A DNA stretch of 64,000 nucleotides, from positions 3,596,001 through 3,660,000 of the forward strand of contig NZ_JAUSXF010000001.1 in the NCBI RefSeq assembly GCF_030816475.1, in the 5' to 3' direction. The DNA is from Arthrobacter pascens (GTDB lineage Bacteria; Actinomycetota; Actinomycetes; Actinomycetales; Micrococcaceae). Position 1 is the first letter of the stretch. Every line of letters begins with the position of its first letter. The position numbers and the translations under genes were made by a program. Of the stretch, positions 1 to 8,932 are shown in pieces. Below the pieces are notes generated by a model. That model saw only the letters and a list, made by a program, of their open reading frames with translations. It made no database searches and was not told the DNA's origin.

Positions 1-264
1 AACGCGTACGTGGCTCTGCACACCCTTTCCCCGGATGACGTTGCCGTCGAAGTTGCTTACGGCCGCGCCGAGGAAAGCGATACCTTGGCGGATATCACCA
101 TCATGGAGCTGAAAGCGCAGGAAGACCTGGGCAGCGGGCGCCACCTGTTCACCGGTTCCCTGGTGATCGACCGCTCCGGCTCCTTCGGCTACACCGTGCG
201 CGTCCTGCCCCGGCACGAGGCGCTGGCGTCCAAGGCCGAACTTGGACTGATCGTCAACGCCTAG
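1..264 (+). CDS. glgP: Alpha-glucan (glycogen/maltodextrin) phosphorylase, C-terminal 87 residues (partial)
   Basis: The open frame enters from the left edge and stops at 264, so only the last 87 residues are present and no catalytic residue is visible. The end, with GYTVRVLPRHEALAS and then ELGLIV, matches the terminal beta-sandwich of the DUF3417/alpha-glucan phosphorylase family, which releases glucose-1-phosphate from storage glucan in the cytoplasm. The facing neighbour is the glycogen debranching enzyme GlgX, which fits a glycogen breakdown locus. The two genes converge on a shared hairpin. The assignment rests on this short tail plus context. Confidence 0.7.
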   Translation, partial: NAYVALHTLSPDDVAVEVAYGRAEESDTLADITIMELKAQEDLGSGRHLFTGSLVIDRSGSFGYTVRVLPRHEALASKAELGLIVNA

Positions 265-276
265 CACCGGCACGAC

Positions 277-325
277 CCGGCAGCTAATGACGCTCCACAG
301 CCCGGCTGGGGTCATTAGTTGCCGG
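277..325. terminator. Bidirectional hairpin between convergent glgP and glgX
   Basis: CCGGCAGCTAATGAC (277-291) pairs with GTCATTAGTTGCCGG (311-325), 14 of 15 positions Watson-Crick plus one wobble. It sits between two converging stop codons (264 and 334). There is no strong T-tract on either side, so termination is inferred from stem and position. Confidence 0.6.
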
Positions 326-333
326 TTCGCGCC

Positions 334-2442
334 CTAGGTGCGGTAGATGTTCATCGAGAAGGCCTCCACGAGATCTTTTTCCCCGGCTGCCACCCGGCTG
401 CCCTGGCGGAGCTCGTGCTGGGCTGAAGTGGTGAGCCTAAGCTCGAACGTCGTGTGCAAGGGTGTTCCGTCGTCCTTGGTGAGCCGCGGCAAGGTGACCT
501 TTACGTCCGAGCCGGTGCCGTTCACCACCAGCAGCCCTGTGAGCGTGCCGTCATCCGATCCCAGCAGGTGTTGCATGACCCGGCGCCGGGGGTCGTTCCA
601 GCGCTCCATCGACATGGGTTGGCCCGACTCATCGAACCAGTGAAGATACGAGTGCCCGTCCTTTGCAGGAAAGTCGTCAGGCTGGCTGGCGAGGAACTCC
701 TTGCGCAGCCGGATGTAGCGTTTGGTGCTGCGCAGCATCTCGTGCGACTCAGGCGTCATCGTCCAGTCCAGCCACGCGAGCGGGTTGTCCTGGCAGTAGG
801 CGTTGTTGTTGCCCTGCTGGGTGCGTGCCAGTTCATCCCCTGCCGTGATCATGGGCACGCCCAGGGAAATCATCAGGGTGGCCATCAGGTTGCGCCGGGA
901 CTGGGCCCGCCGCGCCAGGATGTCCTCGTCCTCGGTCCGGCCTTCAAATCCGTGGTTGTAGCTGCGGTTGTCCCCGTGGCCGTCCCGGTTCTGTTCCCCG
1001 TTGGCCTCATTGTGCTTGCGGTCATAGGACACCAGGTCATTCAGGGTAAACCCGTCGTGGGCGGTGACGAGGTTGACTGAAGCGAGCCGAGAGCGGCCGG
1101 AGCCTTCGAACAGCCCTGCCGATCCGGAAAGCGCGTCGGCCAGTTTCGCCACCGATCCACCATCGCCTCCGGCATCGATAGCCCCTCGGTCCGCGACCCA
1201 GAATGAACGGACGGCGTCCCGGAAATGATCGTTCCAGTCAACCCAGTCAGCGGGGAACCGTCCCGTCTGCCAGCCGCCGTAGCCCACGTCCCAGGGTTCG
1301 GCAATGAGCTTCACGTCGGACAGCACAGGGTCAGCGGCAATGGCGATGAGGAACGGATGCCGCGGATCGAATTCGTTTGCCGCATTCCGGCAGAGCGTCA
1401 CGGCGAGGTCGAACCGGAACCCGTCGATGTGGAATTCATCCACCCAGTACCGGAGCGAGTCCAGGACCAGCTGGACGACGCGGGGTTCCCCGAAGTTCAG
1501 GCTGTTGCCGCATCCCGTGGTGTCCAGATATCTGCCGTTGCCGTCCGTGCGGTAGTACGTGTCCTCGCCAAGTCCGCGGAAGCTCAGTGCCGGGCCGTCC
1601 GGGCCGCCCTCCGCGGTGTGGTTGTAGACGACATCCAGAATGACCTCCAGCCCGGCTTCATGGAGGAGCTTAACCATCATCTTGAACTCATCCTGGATGG
1701 CTTGCGGGCCGGCCTCCTGGGCGGCGCGGGTGGCATAACCGGGATGGAGGGCAAAAAAAGCGGCGGTGTTGTAGCCCCAGTAGTTAGTCAGCCCGAGATT
1801 CTGCAGGTGCGGCTCGTCCAGGTGGAAATGGACCGGGAGCAGTTGGACGGACGTGACACCCAGGTTCTTTAGGTGCTCAACGACCGCCGGATGAGCCATC
1901 CCCGCATAGGTGCCCCGCAATTCATCAGGTACATCCGGATGCTGCATGCTCTGGCCGCGCACATGGGCCTCGTAGATGATGGTGTTGCGCCACGGCAGCC
2001 GAAGCCGCTGGTCGGACCCCCAGTCGAAATCATCGGCCGTGCGGACGCTCGTCAGGAATCCCTCCCGCTGGTCCACGGCGCGGCCGTACGGATCGAGCAG
2101 CAGCGGCTGGCCGCCGTCGTCGTCAAGGTCCAGTGTGGGCACGGACAGCGGCAACGACTCCGCCTTGGATATGGCCCGGAAGCCATATCGGGACCCGTAG
2201 GGAAATCCATCCACAAGTCCGTGATGCACGCCCTGGGTCACATTCGGGAGCGCCTGGCAGTGCCATTCGCCGCCGGGAGCCTTGTAGGCGATCTCGAGAT
2301 TACTCACGCCCGGGGCGTAAACGGCCACGTTGGCCCGCGATCGAGAAGCCTTGGGTCCACCCGAGTGCGGGCGCGGAACGCTGACACCGAGTGGAAGAGC
2401 CGTGGAGGCATCCATGGTGGAAGCAGTGTCAAAGAGCGGCAT
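334..2442 (-). CDS. glgX: Glycogen debranching protein GlgX (isoamylase-type, GH13)
   Basis: About 702 residues, the usual GlgX length. It hydrolyses alpha-1,6 branches of glycogen in the cytoplasm, working with the phosphorylase encoded alongside. An N-terminal CBM48-like domain is followed by a GH13 barrel with DVVYNHTAEG, the nucleophile region GFRFDLAVTL, the acid/base region LIAEPWDVGYGGW, and VNLVTAHDGFTLNDL with the conserved HD. The start is placed at ATG 2442 (MPLFDTAS) because AGGTG lies 7 bases upstream; GTG 2451 and ATG 2448 are alternatives differing by up to three residues. It is transcribed towards glgP. Confidence 0.93.
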   Translation of the reverse strand: MPLFDTASTMDASTALPLGVSVPRPHSGGPKASRSRANVAVYAPGVSNLEIAYKAPGGEWHCQALPNVTQGVHHGLVDGFPYGSRYGFRAISKAESLPLSVPTLDLDDDGGQPLLLDPYGRAVDQREGFLTSVRTADDFDWGSDQRLRLPWRNTIIYEAHVRGQSMQHPDVPDELRGTYAGMAHPAVVEHLKNLGVTSVQLLPVHFHLDEPHLQNLGLTNYWGYNTAAFFALHPGYATRAAQEAGPQAIQDEFKMMVKLLHEAGLEVILDVVYNHTAEGGPDGPALSFRGLGEDTYYRTDGNGRYLDTTGCGNSLNFGEPRVVQLVLDSLRYWVDEFHIDGFRFDLAVTLCRNAANEFDPRHPFLIAIAADPVLSDVKLIAEPWDVGYGGWQTGRFPADWVDWNDHFRDAVRSFWVADRGAIDAGGDGGSVAKLADALSGSAGLFEGSGRSRLASVNLVTAHDGFTLNDLVSYDRKHNEANGEQNRDGHGDNRSYNHGFEGRTEDEDILARRAQSRRNLMATLMISLGVPMITAGDELARTQQGNNNAYCQDNPLAWLDWTMTPESHEMLRSTKRYIRLRKEFLASQPDDFPAKDGHSYLHWFDESGQPMSMERWNDPRRRVMQHLLGSDDGTLTGLLVVNGTGSDVKVTLPRLTKDDGTPLHTTFELRLTTSAQHELRQGSRVAAGEKDLVEAFSMNIYRT

Positions 2443-2564
2443 AACCATCACCTAAATCTTAGCTGCCCGGAACAAATGACCGGTTTTCCTAACCGTGACG
2501 TCGCCACGGCCGCCTGCCCCGGCGTTGCATACTGGAGGTACGCATCTACATGGAGGAGGCAACT

Positions 2565-3374
2565 GTGCGGGTTGCGCTTGCCCAGATCATCACCGGCCGG
2601 GACCTGGCCGCAAACCTGTCCCTGCTGGATGCGTACGCGCACAAGGCCAAGGCCGGCGGTGCGGATTTGGTGGTCTTCCCGGAAGCCACCATGAGGGCGT
2701 TTGGAAACCCGCTGACGGACATCGCCGAACCCTTGGACGGGCCGTGGGCCCGGCGGGTGCGCAGCGTTGCAGAAACCCTGGACCTGGTCATCGTGGCCGG
2801 CATGTTCACCCCGGGCTCGCTGTCTGGCGACGGCCGCCGGAAGGTGCGCAACACCCTCCTCGTCACCGGCCCCGGCGTGGAAACCAGCTATGACAAGGTC
2901 CACCTTTTTGACGCCTTCGGGTTCCTCGAGTCGGACACAGTTGATCCGGGAACCGAACCGGTAACGTTCGACGCCGGCGGCCTCACCTTTGGTCTTTCCA
3001 CCTGCTACGATATCCGCTTCCCTGCCCTGTTCACCGCCAACGCGGAGCGTGGCGCCGTGGCTAACATCATCTGCGCATCCTGGGGATCCGGTCCGGGCAA
3101 GGTGGAGCAGTGGCAGCTTCTTTCGCGCGCCCGCGCACTGGATTCCACCTCCTACGTCCTGGCCTGCGGTCAGGGTGACCCCGTCAGCCAGGGCATCCGT
3201 GCCGGCGGCGCGGCACCTACCGGGGTAGGCCACTCCGCCGTCATCTCCCCGTTCGGGGAGGTGCTGGACGAGCTGGAAGGGGCCCGCGGGCTCCTGTTCG
3301 CGGACCTGGATGCGGCCGTGGTGGAGGAAGCCCGCCGAAACCTCCCGGTCCTTGCCAACCGCCGCGACTTCTGA
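2565..3374 (+). CDS. Carbon-nitrogen hydrolase (nitrilase superfamily amidase)
   Basis: About 269 residues, normal for a single-domain nitrilase-superfamily amidase. The Glu-Lys-Cys triad is visible: E in VVFPEATMRAFG, K in TSYDKVHLFDAFGF and C in LSTCYDIRFPALF. These enzymes hydrolyse small amides in the cytoplasm. The sequence resembles the Nit1/Nit2 omega-amidase or deaminated-glutathione amidase branch, but the substrate cannot be fixed. The start is GTG 2565 because GGAGGAGG lies just before it and MRVALAQI is the typical family start; ATG 2550 would put that ribosome site inside the gene. A 16-bp inverted repeat and a tandem array follow. Confidence 0.87.
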   Translation: MRVALAQIITGRDLAANLSLLDAYAHKAKAGGADLVVFPEATMRAFGNPLTDIAEPLDGPWARRVRSVAETLDLVIVAGMFTPGSLSGDGRRKVRNTLLVTGPGVETSYDKVHLFDAFGFLESDTVDPGTEPVTFDAGGLTFGLSTCYDIRFPALFTANAERGAVANIICASWGSGPGKVEQWQLLSRARALDSTSYVLACGQGDPVSQGIRAGGAAPTGVGHSAVISPFGEVLDELEGARGLLFADLDAAVVEEARRNLPVLANRRDF

Positions 3375-3377
3375 GCA

Positions 3378-3540
3378 CGCTCCCTCACCTTTCGCACACC
3401 AAAAGCAACGATCCCTCACTTGATGTGAGGGATCGTTGCTGTTTTGGCTGCAGGATGTGAGGGAGCGTTCCTGTTTTTGTTGCAGGATGTGAGGGATCGT
3501 TACTGTTTTGGCTGCATGATGTGAGAGAGCGTCCAGGGAC
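3378..3540. repeat. 32-bp tandem repeat array with one inverted copy
   Basis: Three complete 32-bp units (3424-3455, 3456-3487, 3488-3519) start with TGTGAGGGA and end with GCAGGA or GCATGA, and a fourth is cut off at about 3535. Units alternate between GATCGTT(G/A)CTGTTTTGGC and GAGCGTTCCTGTTTTTGT cores. A further copy lies in reverse orientation at 3378-3419. The array fills the space between two convergent genes. It is not CRISPR: there are no unique spacers and the repeat is continuous. Confidence 0.85.
3404..3440 (+). terminator. Hairpin after the nitrilase-family gene
   Basis: AGCAACGATCCCTCAC (3404-3419) pairs perfectly with GTGAGGGATCGTTGCT (3425-3440) across a 5-base loop, followed by GTTTTGG. 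It can act as an intrinsic terminator. Both arms are also members of the repeat family described next, so the hairpin arises from one inverted and one direct copy of that repeat. Confidence 0.6.
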
Positions 3541-4529
3541 TACTTGGCGGCGCGTTGCCTGGAGACCTCGTAGAGGGAGATGCCTACGGCCATGGAGGCG
3601 TTCAGCGATTCCATCGCGGAGTCGATCGGGATCGAAACGATCTGGTCGCAGTTTTCGCGGACCAGCCGGCTCAGGCCCTTGCCCTCGGAACCAACCACGA
3701 TGCACACCGGTTCGGTGGCGAGGGTGAGGTCGGGCAGGGAAACGTCGCCGTCGCCGTCGAGCCCCAGGACGAAGATCCCCATGTTCTTGAACTGCTTCAG
3801 GGCACTGTTCAAGTTAGCGGCGCGCGCCACCGGAACACGTACGGCCGCACCTGCACTGGTTTTCCAGGCTGACGCCGTGACTCCGACCGAGCGGCGTTCA
3901 GGCACAATGACACCGTGGCCGCTGAAGGCGGAGACGGAGCGGATGATGGCGCCGAGGTTACGCGGATCGGTGATGCCGTCCAAGGCGACAAAGAGCGGCG
4001 CGTTTGCGACGTGGCCCTTCTTCCAGCGGTCCACGGTTTCCTCGGCCAGGTCGTAAGCGTCCTGGTACTCGTACGGCGGGATCTGCAGGACCAGGCCCTG
4101 GTGGACGGCGTCATCGGTCATCCGGTCCAGCTCAGGCTTGCCGGTTTCCAGCAGCGGGATGCCGCGCTCGGCAGCAATCTTGAGGGACTCCTTGACGCGG
4201 TCATCCATTTCGATCCGGATGGCGATGTGCAGGGCTTTCGCGGGAATGCCCGCCCGGAGCGCCTCGACGACGGAGTTCCGGCCGGTGACGACTTCCTCGG
4301 TGGCGCGCCCTTTGGGGCCGGAGCGGGCGGCGCCGGCGCTACGCGCACCCGTGCCGCGCTTGGCGGCGGACCGTTCGGCCAGCTGCTTGCTCTTGTGGGC
4401 CTTGTGGTAGGGGCGGTCCTCCGCCTTGGGCGTGGGGCCCTTGCCTTCCAGGGCCTTGCGTCCATGTCCACCGGTTCCGATGGTTGGCCCCTTCTTCGCT
4501 TTGACCGATCGGCGACCGTTGTTGGCCAT
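3540..4529 (-). CDS. rlmB: 23S rRNA (guanosine-2'-O-)-methyltransferase RlmB-like (SpoU family)
   Basis: About 329 residues. The three SpoU motifs are present: NLGAIIRS, CIVVGSEGKGLSRL and SIPI followed by SLNASMAVGISLYE, which build the knotted SAM site. The family methylates a 2'-OH of a conserved guanosine in 23S rRNA. A basic linker-like N-terminus of about 80 residues precedes the substrate-binding domain, as in actinobacterial homologues. Start ATG 4529 is chosen because GGGTGG precedes it; GTG 4538 has no spacing. It lies downstream of cysS, the usual actinobacterial order. Another TrmH-family target is possible. Confidence 0.92.
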   Translation of the reverse strand: MANNGRRSVKAKKGPTIGTGGHGRKALEGKGPTPKAEDRPYHKAHKSKQLAERSAAKRGTGARSAGAARSGPKGRATEEVVTGRNSVVEALRAGIPAKALHIAIRIEMDDRVKESLKIAAERGIPLLETGKPELDRMTDDAVHQGLVLQIPPYEYQDAYDLAEETVDRWKKGHVANAPLFVALDGITDPRNLGAIIRSVSAFSGHGVIVPERRSVGVTASAWKTSAGAAVRVPVARAANLNSALKQFKNMGIFVLGLDGDGDVSLPDLTLATEPVCIVVGSEGKGLSRLVRENCDQIVSIPIDSAMESLNASMAVGISLYEVSRQRAAK

Positions 4530-4596
4530 GAGTTCCACCCTTGATTGTTTGACTGAGTCTGCCTACCAGTCTACTGAATCAAGTAAAATCGCCGGT

Positions 4597-6063
4597 TCAG
4601 TCCCTCTGCAGGCTCCAGGTGGCGCCGTCGGGTCCGTCCTCAACGACGACTCCCGCCATCTTGAGCGTGTCCCGAATGGCATCCGAGGCAGCCCAGTCCT
4701 TGCTGGCGCGGGCTTCCGCCCGGGCCGCCAGCTGGGCTTCCACGAGGACACCCAGCGCTGCCGCTTCCCGGCTGTTCCCGGCGTCGGTGCTTGCGGCCGC
4801 GTTCAGGCCCAGGGCCTCGGTCATGATCATGACTGCGTTCTTTGCATGCCGCGCGGCGTCGTCGTCCCCCTCGGCCAGCGCGGTGTTACCGGCGCGCACG
4901 ACCTCATGCAGGGCGGCCAGCGCGCGCGGGACATTCAGGTCATCGTCCATGGCTGCCGAGAAGGCCTGCACTGATTCAGTTGACGGCCCGAAATTACCCG
5001 CCACAAAACCGAAGTCGGCACCGAGACGGGCGGCGGCCTTGGCCTGGAACCCGTCAATGCGCTCGACGGCGGCGGCGGCCTCTTCCAGCGACGTGGGCCG
5101 GTAGTCCAGCACGGAACGGTAGTGGGCCTGGCCCAGGTAGTAGCGGACGACCCGGGGGGATGCGAGTTCCAGCATCTCCGCGGGGCTGACGGTGTTGCCG
5201 ATGGATTTCGACATTTTTTCGCCCTGGTACGTCACCATGCCGTTGTGCATCCAGAAGTTGGCGAAGCCGTGACCCGCCGCCTGGGACTGGGCCATCTCGT
5301 TCTCGTGATGAGGGAAGCGCAGGTCCAGTCCGCCGCCGTGGATGTCGAACTCAGTGCCGAGGTACTTGGTGACCATTGCGGAGCATTCCAGGTGCCAACC
5401 CGGCCGGCCGGCGCCCCACGGCGAAGCCCAGCTCGCCGTCGTCGGCTCTCCCTCTTTGGAGCCCTTCCACAGCGCGAAGTCGCGGGCGTCCTTTTTGCCG
5501 CGCGGATCAGCGTCCTGGGCGCCCTGCATGTCGTCGATGTTCTGGCGCGTCAGGGAGCCGTACTTATCCCAGGACCGGACGTCGAAGTACACGTCGCCGG
5601 AGCCGTCCAGGGCAGGGTAGGCGTGGCCGCGCTCGATCAGCTGCTGGATCAGGGCGTGCATCTCCGGGATGTGGCCGGTAGCCCGGGGCTCATAGGTGGG
5701 CCGGGACACGCCAAGGGTGTCGTAGGCCTGGAGGAATTCCTGTTCATAGCGGTAGGCCAGTGCCCACCACTCCTCCTCACGGACTTCTCCCGGCTCAGGC
5801 ACAAAATCCGGAGCAAAGGACGCTTCGGACTTCGCCAGGATCTTGTCGTCAATGTCCGTGACATTGCGAACCACAGTGACGCGGTAGCCGCGGTACTTCA
5901 GCCAGCGGGTGAGCTGGTCAAAGGCTATGGCGGACCTGATGTGGCCCACGTGCGGCATGCCCTGCACCGTAGCCCCGCAGTAGTAGACGCTAGCCTTACC
6001 CGCTACGAGGGGGACGAAGTCACGGACTTCGGCGGATGCTGTGTCGTAAAAGCGGAGAGTCAC
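4597..6063 (-). CDS. cysS: Cysteinyl-tRNA synthetase
   Basis: 488 residues. This class I synthetase charges tRNA-Cys in the cytoplasm. It has the zinc cysteine in YYCGATVQG, the HIGH-type motif PHVGHIRS, the zinc ligands around GWHLECSAM and the KMSKS loop [10 protein letters not shown], followed by a helical anticodon-binding C-terminus. The start is GTG 6063 with GGAG just upstream at short spacing. The gene follows ispF by 9 bases and precedes rlmB, fitting one operon from ispD. Confidence 0.97.
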   Translation of the reverse strand: MTLRFYDTASAEVRDFVPLVAGKASVYYCGATVQGMPHVGHIRSAIAFDQLTRWLKYRGYRVTVVRNVTDIDDKILAKSEASFAPDFVPEPGEVREEEWWALAYRYEQEFLQAYDTLGVSRPTYEPRATGHIPEMHALIQQLIERGHAYPALDGSGDVYFDVRSWDKYGSLTRQNIDDMQGAQDADPRGKKDARDFALWKGSKEGEPTTASWASPWGAGRPGWHLECSAMVTKYLGTEFDIHGGGLDLRFPHHENEMAQSQAAGHGFANFWMHNGMVTYQGEKMSKSIGNTVSPAEMLELASPRVVRYYLGQAHYRSVLDYRPTSLEEAAAAVERIDGFQAKAAARLGADFGFVAGNFGPSTESVQAFSAAMDDDLNVPRALAALHEVVRAGNTALAEGDDDAARHAKNAVMIMTEALGLNAAASTDAGNSREAAALGVLVEAQLAARAEARASKDWAASDAIRDTLKMAGVVVEDGPDGATWSLQRD

Positions 6064-6072
6064 CGCTCCAGA

Positions 6073-6588
6073 TTAGCCGATGCCCGTGGGTTGACTGGGA
6101 TAAACCAAAGCCGTGGCCACGGCGGAAATGCCCTCGCCGCGCCCTGCGAACCCCAGTCCGTCACTGGTGGTGGCCGTAACGCTCACCGGCGCGCCGGCCG
6201 CTGCGCTCAGGGCGTCCTGGGACTCCTGCCTGCGCGGACCGAACTTCGGCCTGTTGGCCACGAACTGCACGGCGACGTTGCCGATCTCGAAGCCGGCCGC
6301 GCGGACAATCCTCGCCGCTTCAGCCAGGAGGGTGACGCCTGAGGCGCCAGCGAACTCGGGGCGGTCGGTCCCGAAGTGGGTGCCCAGGTCGCCTATCCCG
6401 GCGGCCGAGAACAGGGCGTCGGCCGCGGCGTGGGCCACCGGATCCGCATCTGAATGCCCGGCCAGGCCCCGCTCACCGTCCCAGTGGAGCCCGCCAAGCC
6501 AGAGGGGGCGTGGCTCCTCATCCGCGGCGTAGGCATGTACGTCGATTCCGATTCCGGTGCGCGGGAGGATCATCTTGCCAGTACTCAT
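6073..6588 (-). CDS. ispF: 2-C-methyl-D-erythritol 2,4-cyclodiphosphate synthase
   Basis: 171 residues. Fifth step of the MEP isoprenoid pathway, making the cyclic diphosphate in the cytoplasm as a trimer. Metal ligands are visible in GIGIDVHAY (DxH) and [16 protein letters not shown], followed by [18 protein letters not shown], the family signature. It starts 3 bases after the ispD stop with AGGGA directly before ATG, so translation is probably coupled to ispD. Confidence 0.96.
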   Translation of the reverse strand: MSTGKMILPRTGIGIDVHAYAADEEPRPLWLGGLHWDGERGLAGHSDADPVAHAAADALFSAAGIGDLGTHFGTDRPEFAGASGVTLLAEAARIVRAAGFEIGNVAVQFVANRPKFGPRRQESQDALSAAAGAPVSVTATTSDGLGFAGRGEGISAVATALVYPSQPTGIG

Positions 6589-6591
6589 TCC

Positions 6592-7374
6592 CTAGCCTTC
6601 CACCCAGCGCACTCCGAGGGGACCTTCCAGCAGGCCCTCGGCAATGATCAGGTCCAGCGGCGTGGTGATCTTCAACGATTGTGTGGAACCGCGCACTGCA
6701 TGGACTGGAACCCCCAGCATTTCCACCAGCATGGCATCGTCCGTAACGGCGGCGAACTCTTTCTCGCCCAAAGCCTGTGCTGCCTGGTGCGCCCGCAGCA
6801 GTGTGGGGAGGTGGAAGCCCTGCGGAGTCTGCACAGCGCGCAGCTCCTCCCGCGGAGCTGTGCCCGTCACCAGTTCAGGGGCAACCTTGCTGTCCTCCCC
6901 CGTAGTTGCGACGACGGTCTTGACAGTGTCCACCACGGGAACCGCCGGGATCACGGCAAGGGCACCGGCGGCCAGGGAATCGACGACGCGTTCGAAGACG
7001 TACTCCGGCGCCAGGGCGCGGGCGGCATCATGCACCAGCACAGCCTCGGTGCCATCTTCCAAGGCGGCCAGCGCTGACCGCACGGAATCGGCCCTGGTGG
7101 ATCCGCCGTCGACAACCGTCAGGAGCGGGCCCGCGTCTGCGAGCTCCAGCCGGAAATCATCCACCAGCTGCCGCAGCCCGTCATGACCCGCTGGGAGGGC
7201 TATGCAGATCTGGCTTCCGACGCCGGCTGCCACGACGCCGCGGAGGGCGTGCAGAAGGAGCGGTTCGCCACCGAGCGGGACGGCTGCCTTCGGCATGCCG
7301 TAACCCAGCCGCTCGCCGGAACCTGCAGCCACCAAAACGACGGCGGTGATAGGGCGGGGCAGTCCGTTACTCAT
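6592..7374 (-). CDS. ispD: 2-C-methyl-D-erythritol 4-phosphate cytidylyltransferase
   Basis: About 260 residues. Third step of the MEP pathway, transferring CMP to methylerythritol phosphate. The nucleotide-binding loop AAGSGERLGYGMPKA is near the N-terminus; VHDAARAL and the basic/acidic ITTPLDLIIAEGLL C-terminal segment are conserved. Start ATG 7374 (MSNGLPRP) is preferred because the frame extending to 7413 adds a basic leader unlike the family. The gene lies between the carD terminator and ispF, so it probably has its own promoter in the short gap 7375-7443 or depends on carD read-through. Confidence 0.95.
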   Translation of the reverse strand: MSNGLPRPITAVVLVAAGSGERLGYGMPKAAVPLGGEPLLLHALRGVVAAGVGSQICIALPAGHDGLRQLVDDFRLELADAGPLLTVVDGGSTRADSVRSALAALEDGTEAVLVHDAARALAPEYVFERVVDSLAAGALAVIPAVPVVDTVKTVVATTGEDSKVAPELVTGTAPREELRAVQTPQGFHLPTLLRAHQAAQALGEKEFAAVTDDAMLVEMLGVPVHAVRGSTQSLKITTPLDLIIAEGLLEGPLGVRWVEG

Positions 7375-7443
7375 GCGGTCCAGCCTACGTCCCCGGCCAC
7401 CGCGGCACTTCACTCATCCAGCCTCGTGCCGCTGAAATTGGGC

Positions 7444-7480
7444 AAAAAGAAACCCCGGCGGCGCTTGCGCGCCTCCGGGG
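7444..7480 (-). terminator. Intrinsic terminator of carD
   Basis: Read on the minus strand, CCCCGGAGGCGC, loop GCAA, GCGCCGCCGGGG (7453-7480) is followed by TTTCTTTTT (7444-7452). This is a textbook rho-independent terminator starting 8 bases after the carD stop. Confidence 0.9.
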
Positions 7481-7487
7481 TCAATTC

Positions 7488-7970
7488 TTAGGAAGCCAGG
7501 ACCTCGTCGAGAACGCTTGCTGCCTTCTCTTCGTCGGTCTTTTCAGCCAGCGCCAGTTCTGAAATCAGAATCTGCCTGGCCTTGGCCAGCATGCGCTTCT
7601 CACCTGCGGAAAGGCCCCGATCGTGATCACGGCGCCAAAGGTCGCGGACAACCTCTGCCACCTTGATGACGTCACCGGAAGCAAGTTTCTCCAGATTTGC
7701 CTTGTACCTGCGTGACCAGTTGGTGGGCTCTTCAGTGAACTCAGCCCGAAGCACATCAAATACGTGCTCCAAGCCTTCCTTGCCCACTACGTCACGGACC
7801 CCAACAAGATCAACGTTTTCTGCTGGAACTTCAATGGTCAGATCACCCTGGGCCACCTTGAGCTTGAGATACATTTTCTCTTCGCCCTTGACGGTGCGCA
7901 TCTTGATTTCTTCAATTTTTGCAGCACCGTGGTGAGGGTAAACTACTGTCTCGCCGACCTCAAATACCAT
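7488..7970 (-). CDS. carD: CarD family RNA-polymerase-binding transcriptional regulator
   Basis: 160 residues. CarD binds the RNA polymerase beta subunit and stabilises the open complex, especially at rRNA promoters, and is essential in mycobacteria. The N-terminal Tudor-like domain starts [19 protein letters not shown]. The helical C-terminal DNA-binding half includes [18 protein letters not shown], containing the conserved tryptophan. ATG 7970 is chosen over the upstream frame start at 8006 because AAGGGGA precedes it and MVFEVGE is the family start. It is followed by a strong terminator and then ispD, the conserved actinobacterial neighbour. Confidence 0.96.
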   Translation of the reverse strand: MVFEVGETVVYPHHGAAKIEEIKMRTVKGEEKMYLKLKVAQGDLTIEVPAENVDLVGVRDVVGKEGLEHVFDVLRAEFTEEPTNWSRRYKANLEKLASGDVIKVAEVVRDLWRRDHDRGLSAGEKRMLAKARQILISELALAEKTDEEKAASVLDEVLAS

Positions 7971-8226
7971 GTGGACATTCCCCTTTCCCGCAGACCAGTT
8001 TATCACGATTCAGGCATACGACTGGCCTCGAAAGGCGCCTGGAAGCGCATGAATACGCGGAAAACGGGCAGAATCAACCCCCTCGGACCCCTTGACGGAC
8101 GTAGATAATAGTGCATGCGGAGGGTCCTGCCAAGGGTATTATGACCGCCCTGAATCCTCGTTTGGAGGGGTTTACGGCTAGGCTATGGGCTGAATAATGT
8201 TTCAAGACTCTCGAGGAGTACGTGAC

Positions 8227-8823
8227 GTGCGTTTCATTGCGATGAACCGGGCCCGGCGCAACAAAGTGGCGCTGGCTGCAGCAGCCCTGGGTCTGGGCCT
8301 GCTGACCATGACGGGCTGCGGCTACATCACCCCCCAGCAGACCACTCAGCAGTACAGCGCCTCGGACGGTATCCGTGCGGATCTTGGACCCCTGGAGCTC
8401 CGGAACATCCTGATTGTCTCCGCAGGCGAAAACAAGCCCGGCCGTCTCCTGGGCGCCGTCTACAACTCCTCCTCCAAGGACGTCAAGCTCAGGGTCAACG
8501 GCGCTAAGGGTTCGCAGACAGAGGTGCCGGTGAAAGCCAACTCCTACACGCTGCTCAACGACTCCACGGACGAAGCCATCCTCAGCACGAGCGGCGGAGC
8601 CCCCGGCTCCCTGGTGGACATCAAGGTCACTGAAGACGGCACCAACGTGGACAAGACCATCAAGGTTCCCGTCCTGGATGCCACGCTGAAGGAATACCAG
8701 GAGTACCTCCCCGGCAGTGCCACGGCCACCGGTACCGCGTCATCGACGCCGTCGCCGTCTTCTTCTGCCGGCCATGTCGCCTCGCCCTCGCCCTCGGCTT
8801 CTACATCAGGCGCCGGCCACTAA
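8227..8823 (+). CDS. Secreted lipoprotein of unknown function
   Basis: About 198 residues. A signal peptide with a hydrophobic core ends in a lipobox LLTMTGC, so the mature protein should be lipid-anchored outside the membrane. The mature part begins with a YSASDGIRADLG segment, followed by a domain on comparing internal contributions (RNILIVSAGENKPGRLLGAV). It ends in a Ser/Thr/Ala/Pro-rich tail of about 45 residues. This resembles an actinobacterial lipoprotein family often found beside carD or regX3; no biochemical role is known to me. Start GTG 8227 has GAGGAG 8 bases upstream. A strong terminator follows. Confidence 0.8.
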   Translation: MRFIAMNRARRNKVALAAAALGLGLLTMTGCGYITPQQTTQQYSASDGIRADLGPLELRNILIVSAGENKPGRLLGAVYNSSSKDVKLRVNGAKGSQTEVPVKANSYTLLNDSTDEAILSTSGGAPGSLVDIKVTEDGTNVDKTIKVPVLDATLKEYQEYLPGSATATGTASSTPSPSSSAGHVASPSPSASTSGAGH

Positions 8824-8841
8824 GGTCCCGCTCGCCAACGC

Positions 8842-8883
8842 AAGGAGGGGCTCCCGTAGCGAAACTACGGGAGCCCCTCCTTT
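8842..8883 (+). terminator. Terminator after the lipoprotein gene
   Basis: AAGGAGGGGCTCCCGTAG (8842-8859) pairs perfectly with CTACGGGAGCCCCTCCTT (8865-8882) around CGAAA, followed by TT. It lies between the lipoprotein stop and the converging regX3 stop and may serve both directions. Confidence 0.88.
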
Positions 8884-8932
8884 GGTGCCTGAGACTAGAC
8901 AGGCCTGCGTCCGGAGCTAAAGCCCCGACGGC

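Noticed and set aside
454..2694. Long plus-strand frames across glgX
   Set aside because: They are shadows of the GC-rich glgX gene, whose motifs on the minus strand are complete.
3424..3540. Possible CRISPR array from regular 32-bp repeats
   Set aside because: Units are contiguous with no spacers, and the unit itself varies; no cas genes are in the window.
8242..8244. Later ATG as the start of the lipoprotein gene
   Set aside because: GAGGAG is correctly spaced for GTG 8227, whereas ATG 8242 has none; the signal peptide is compatible with either.
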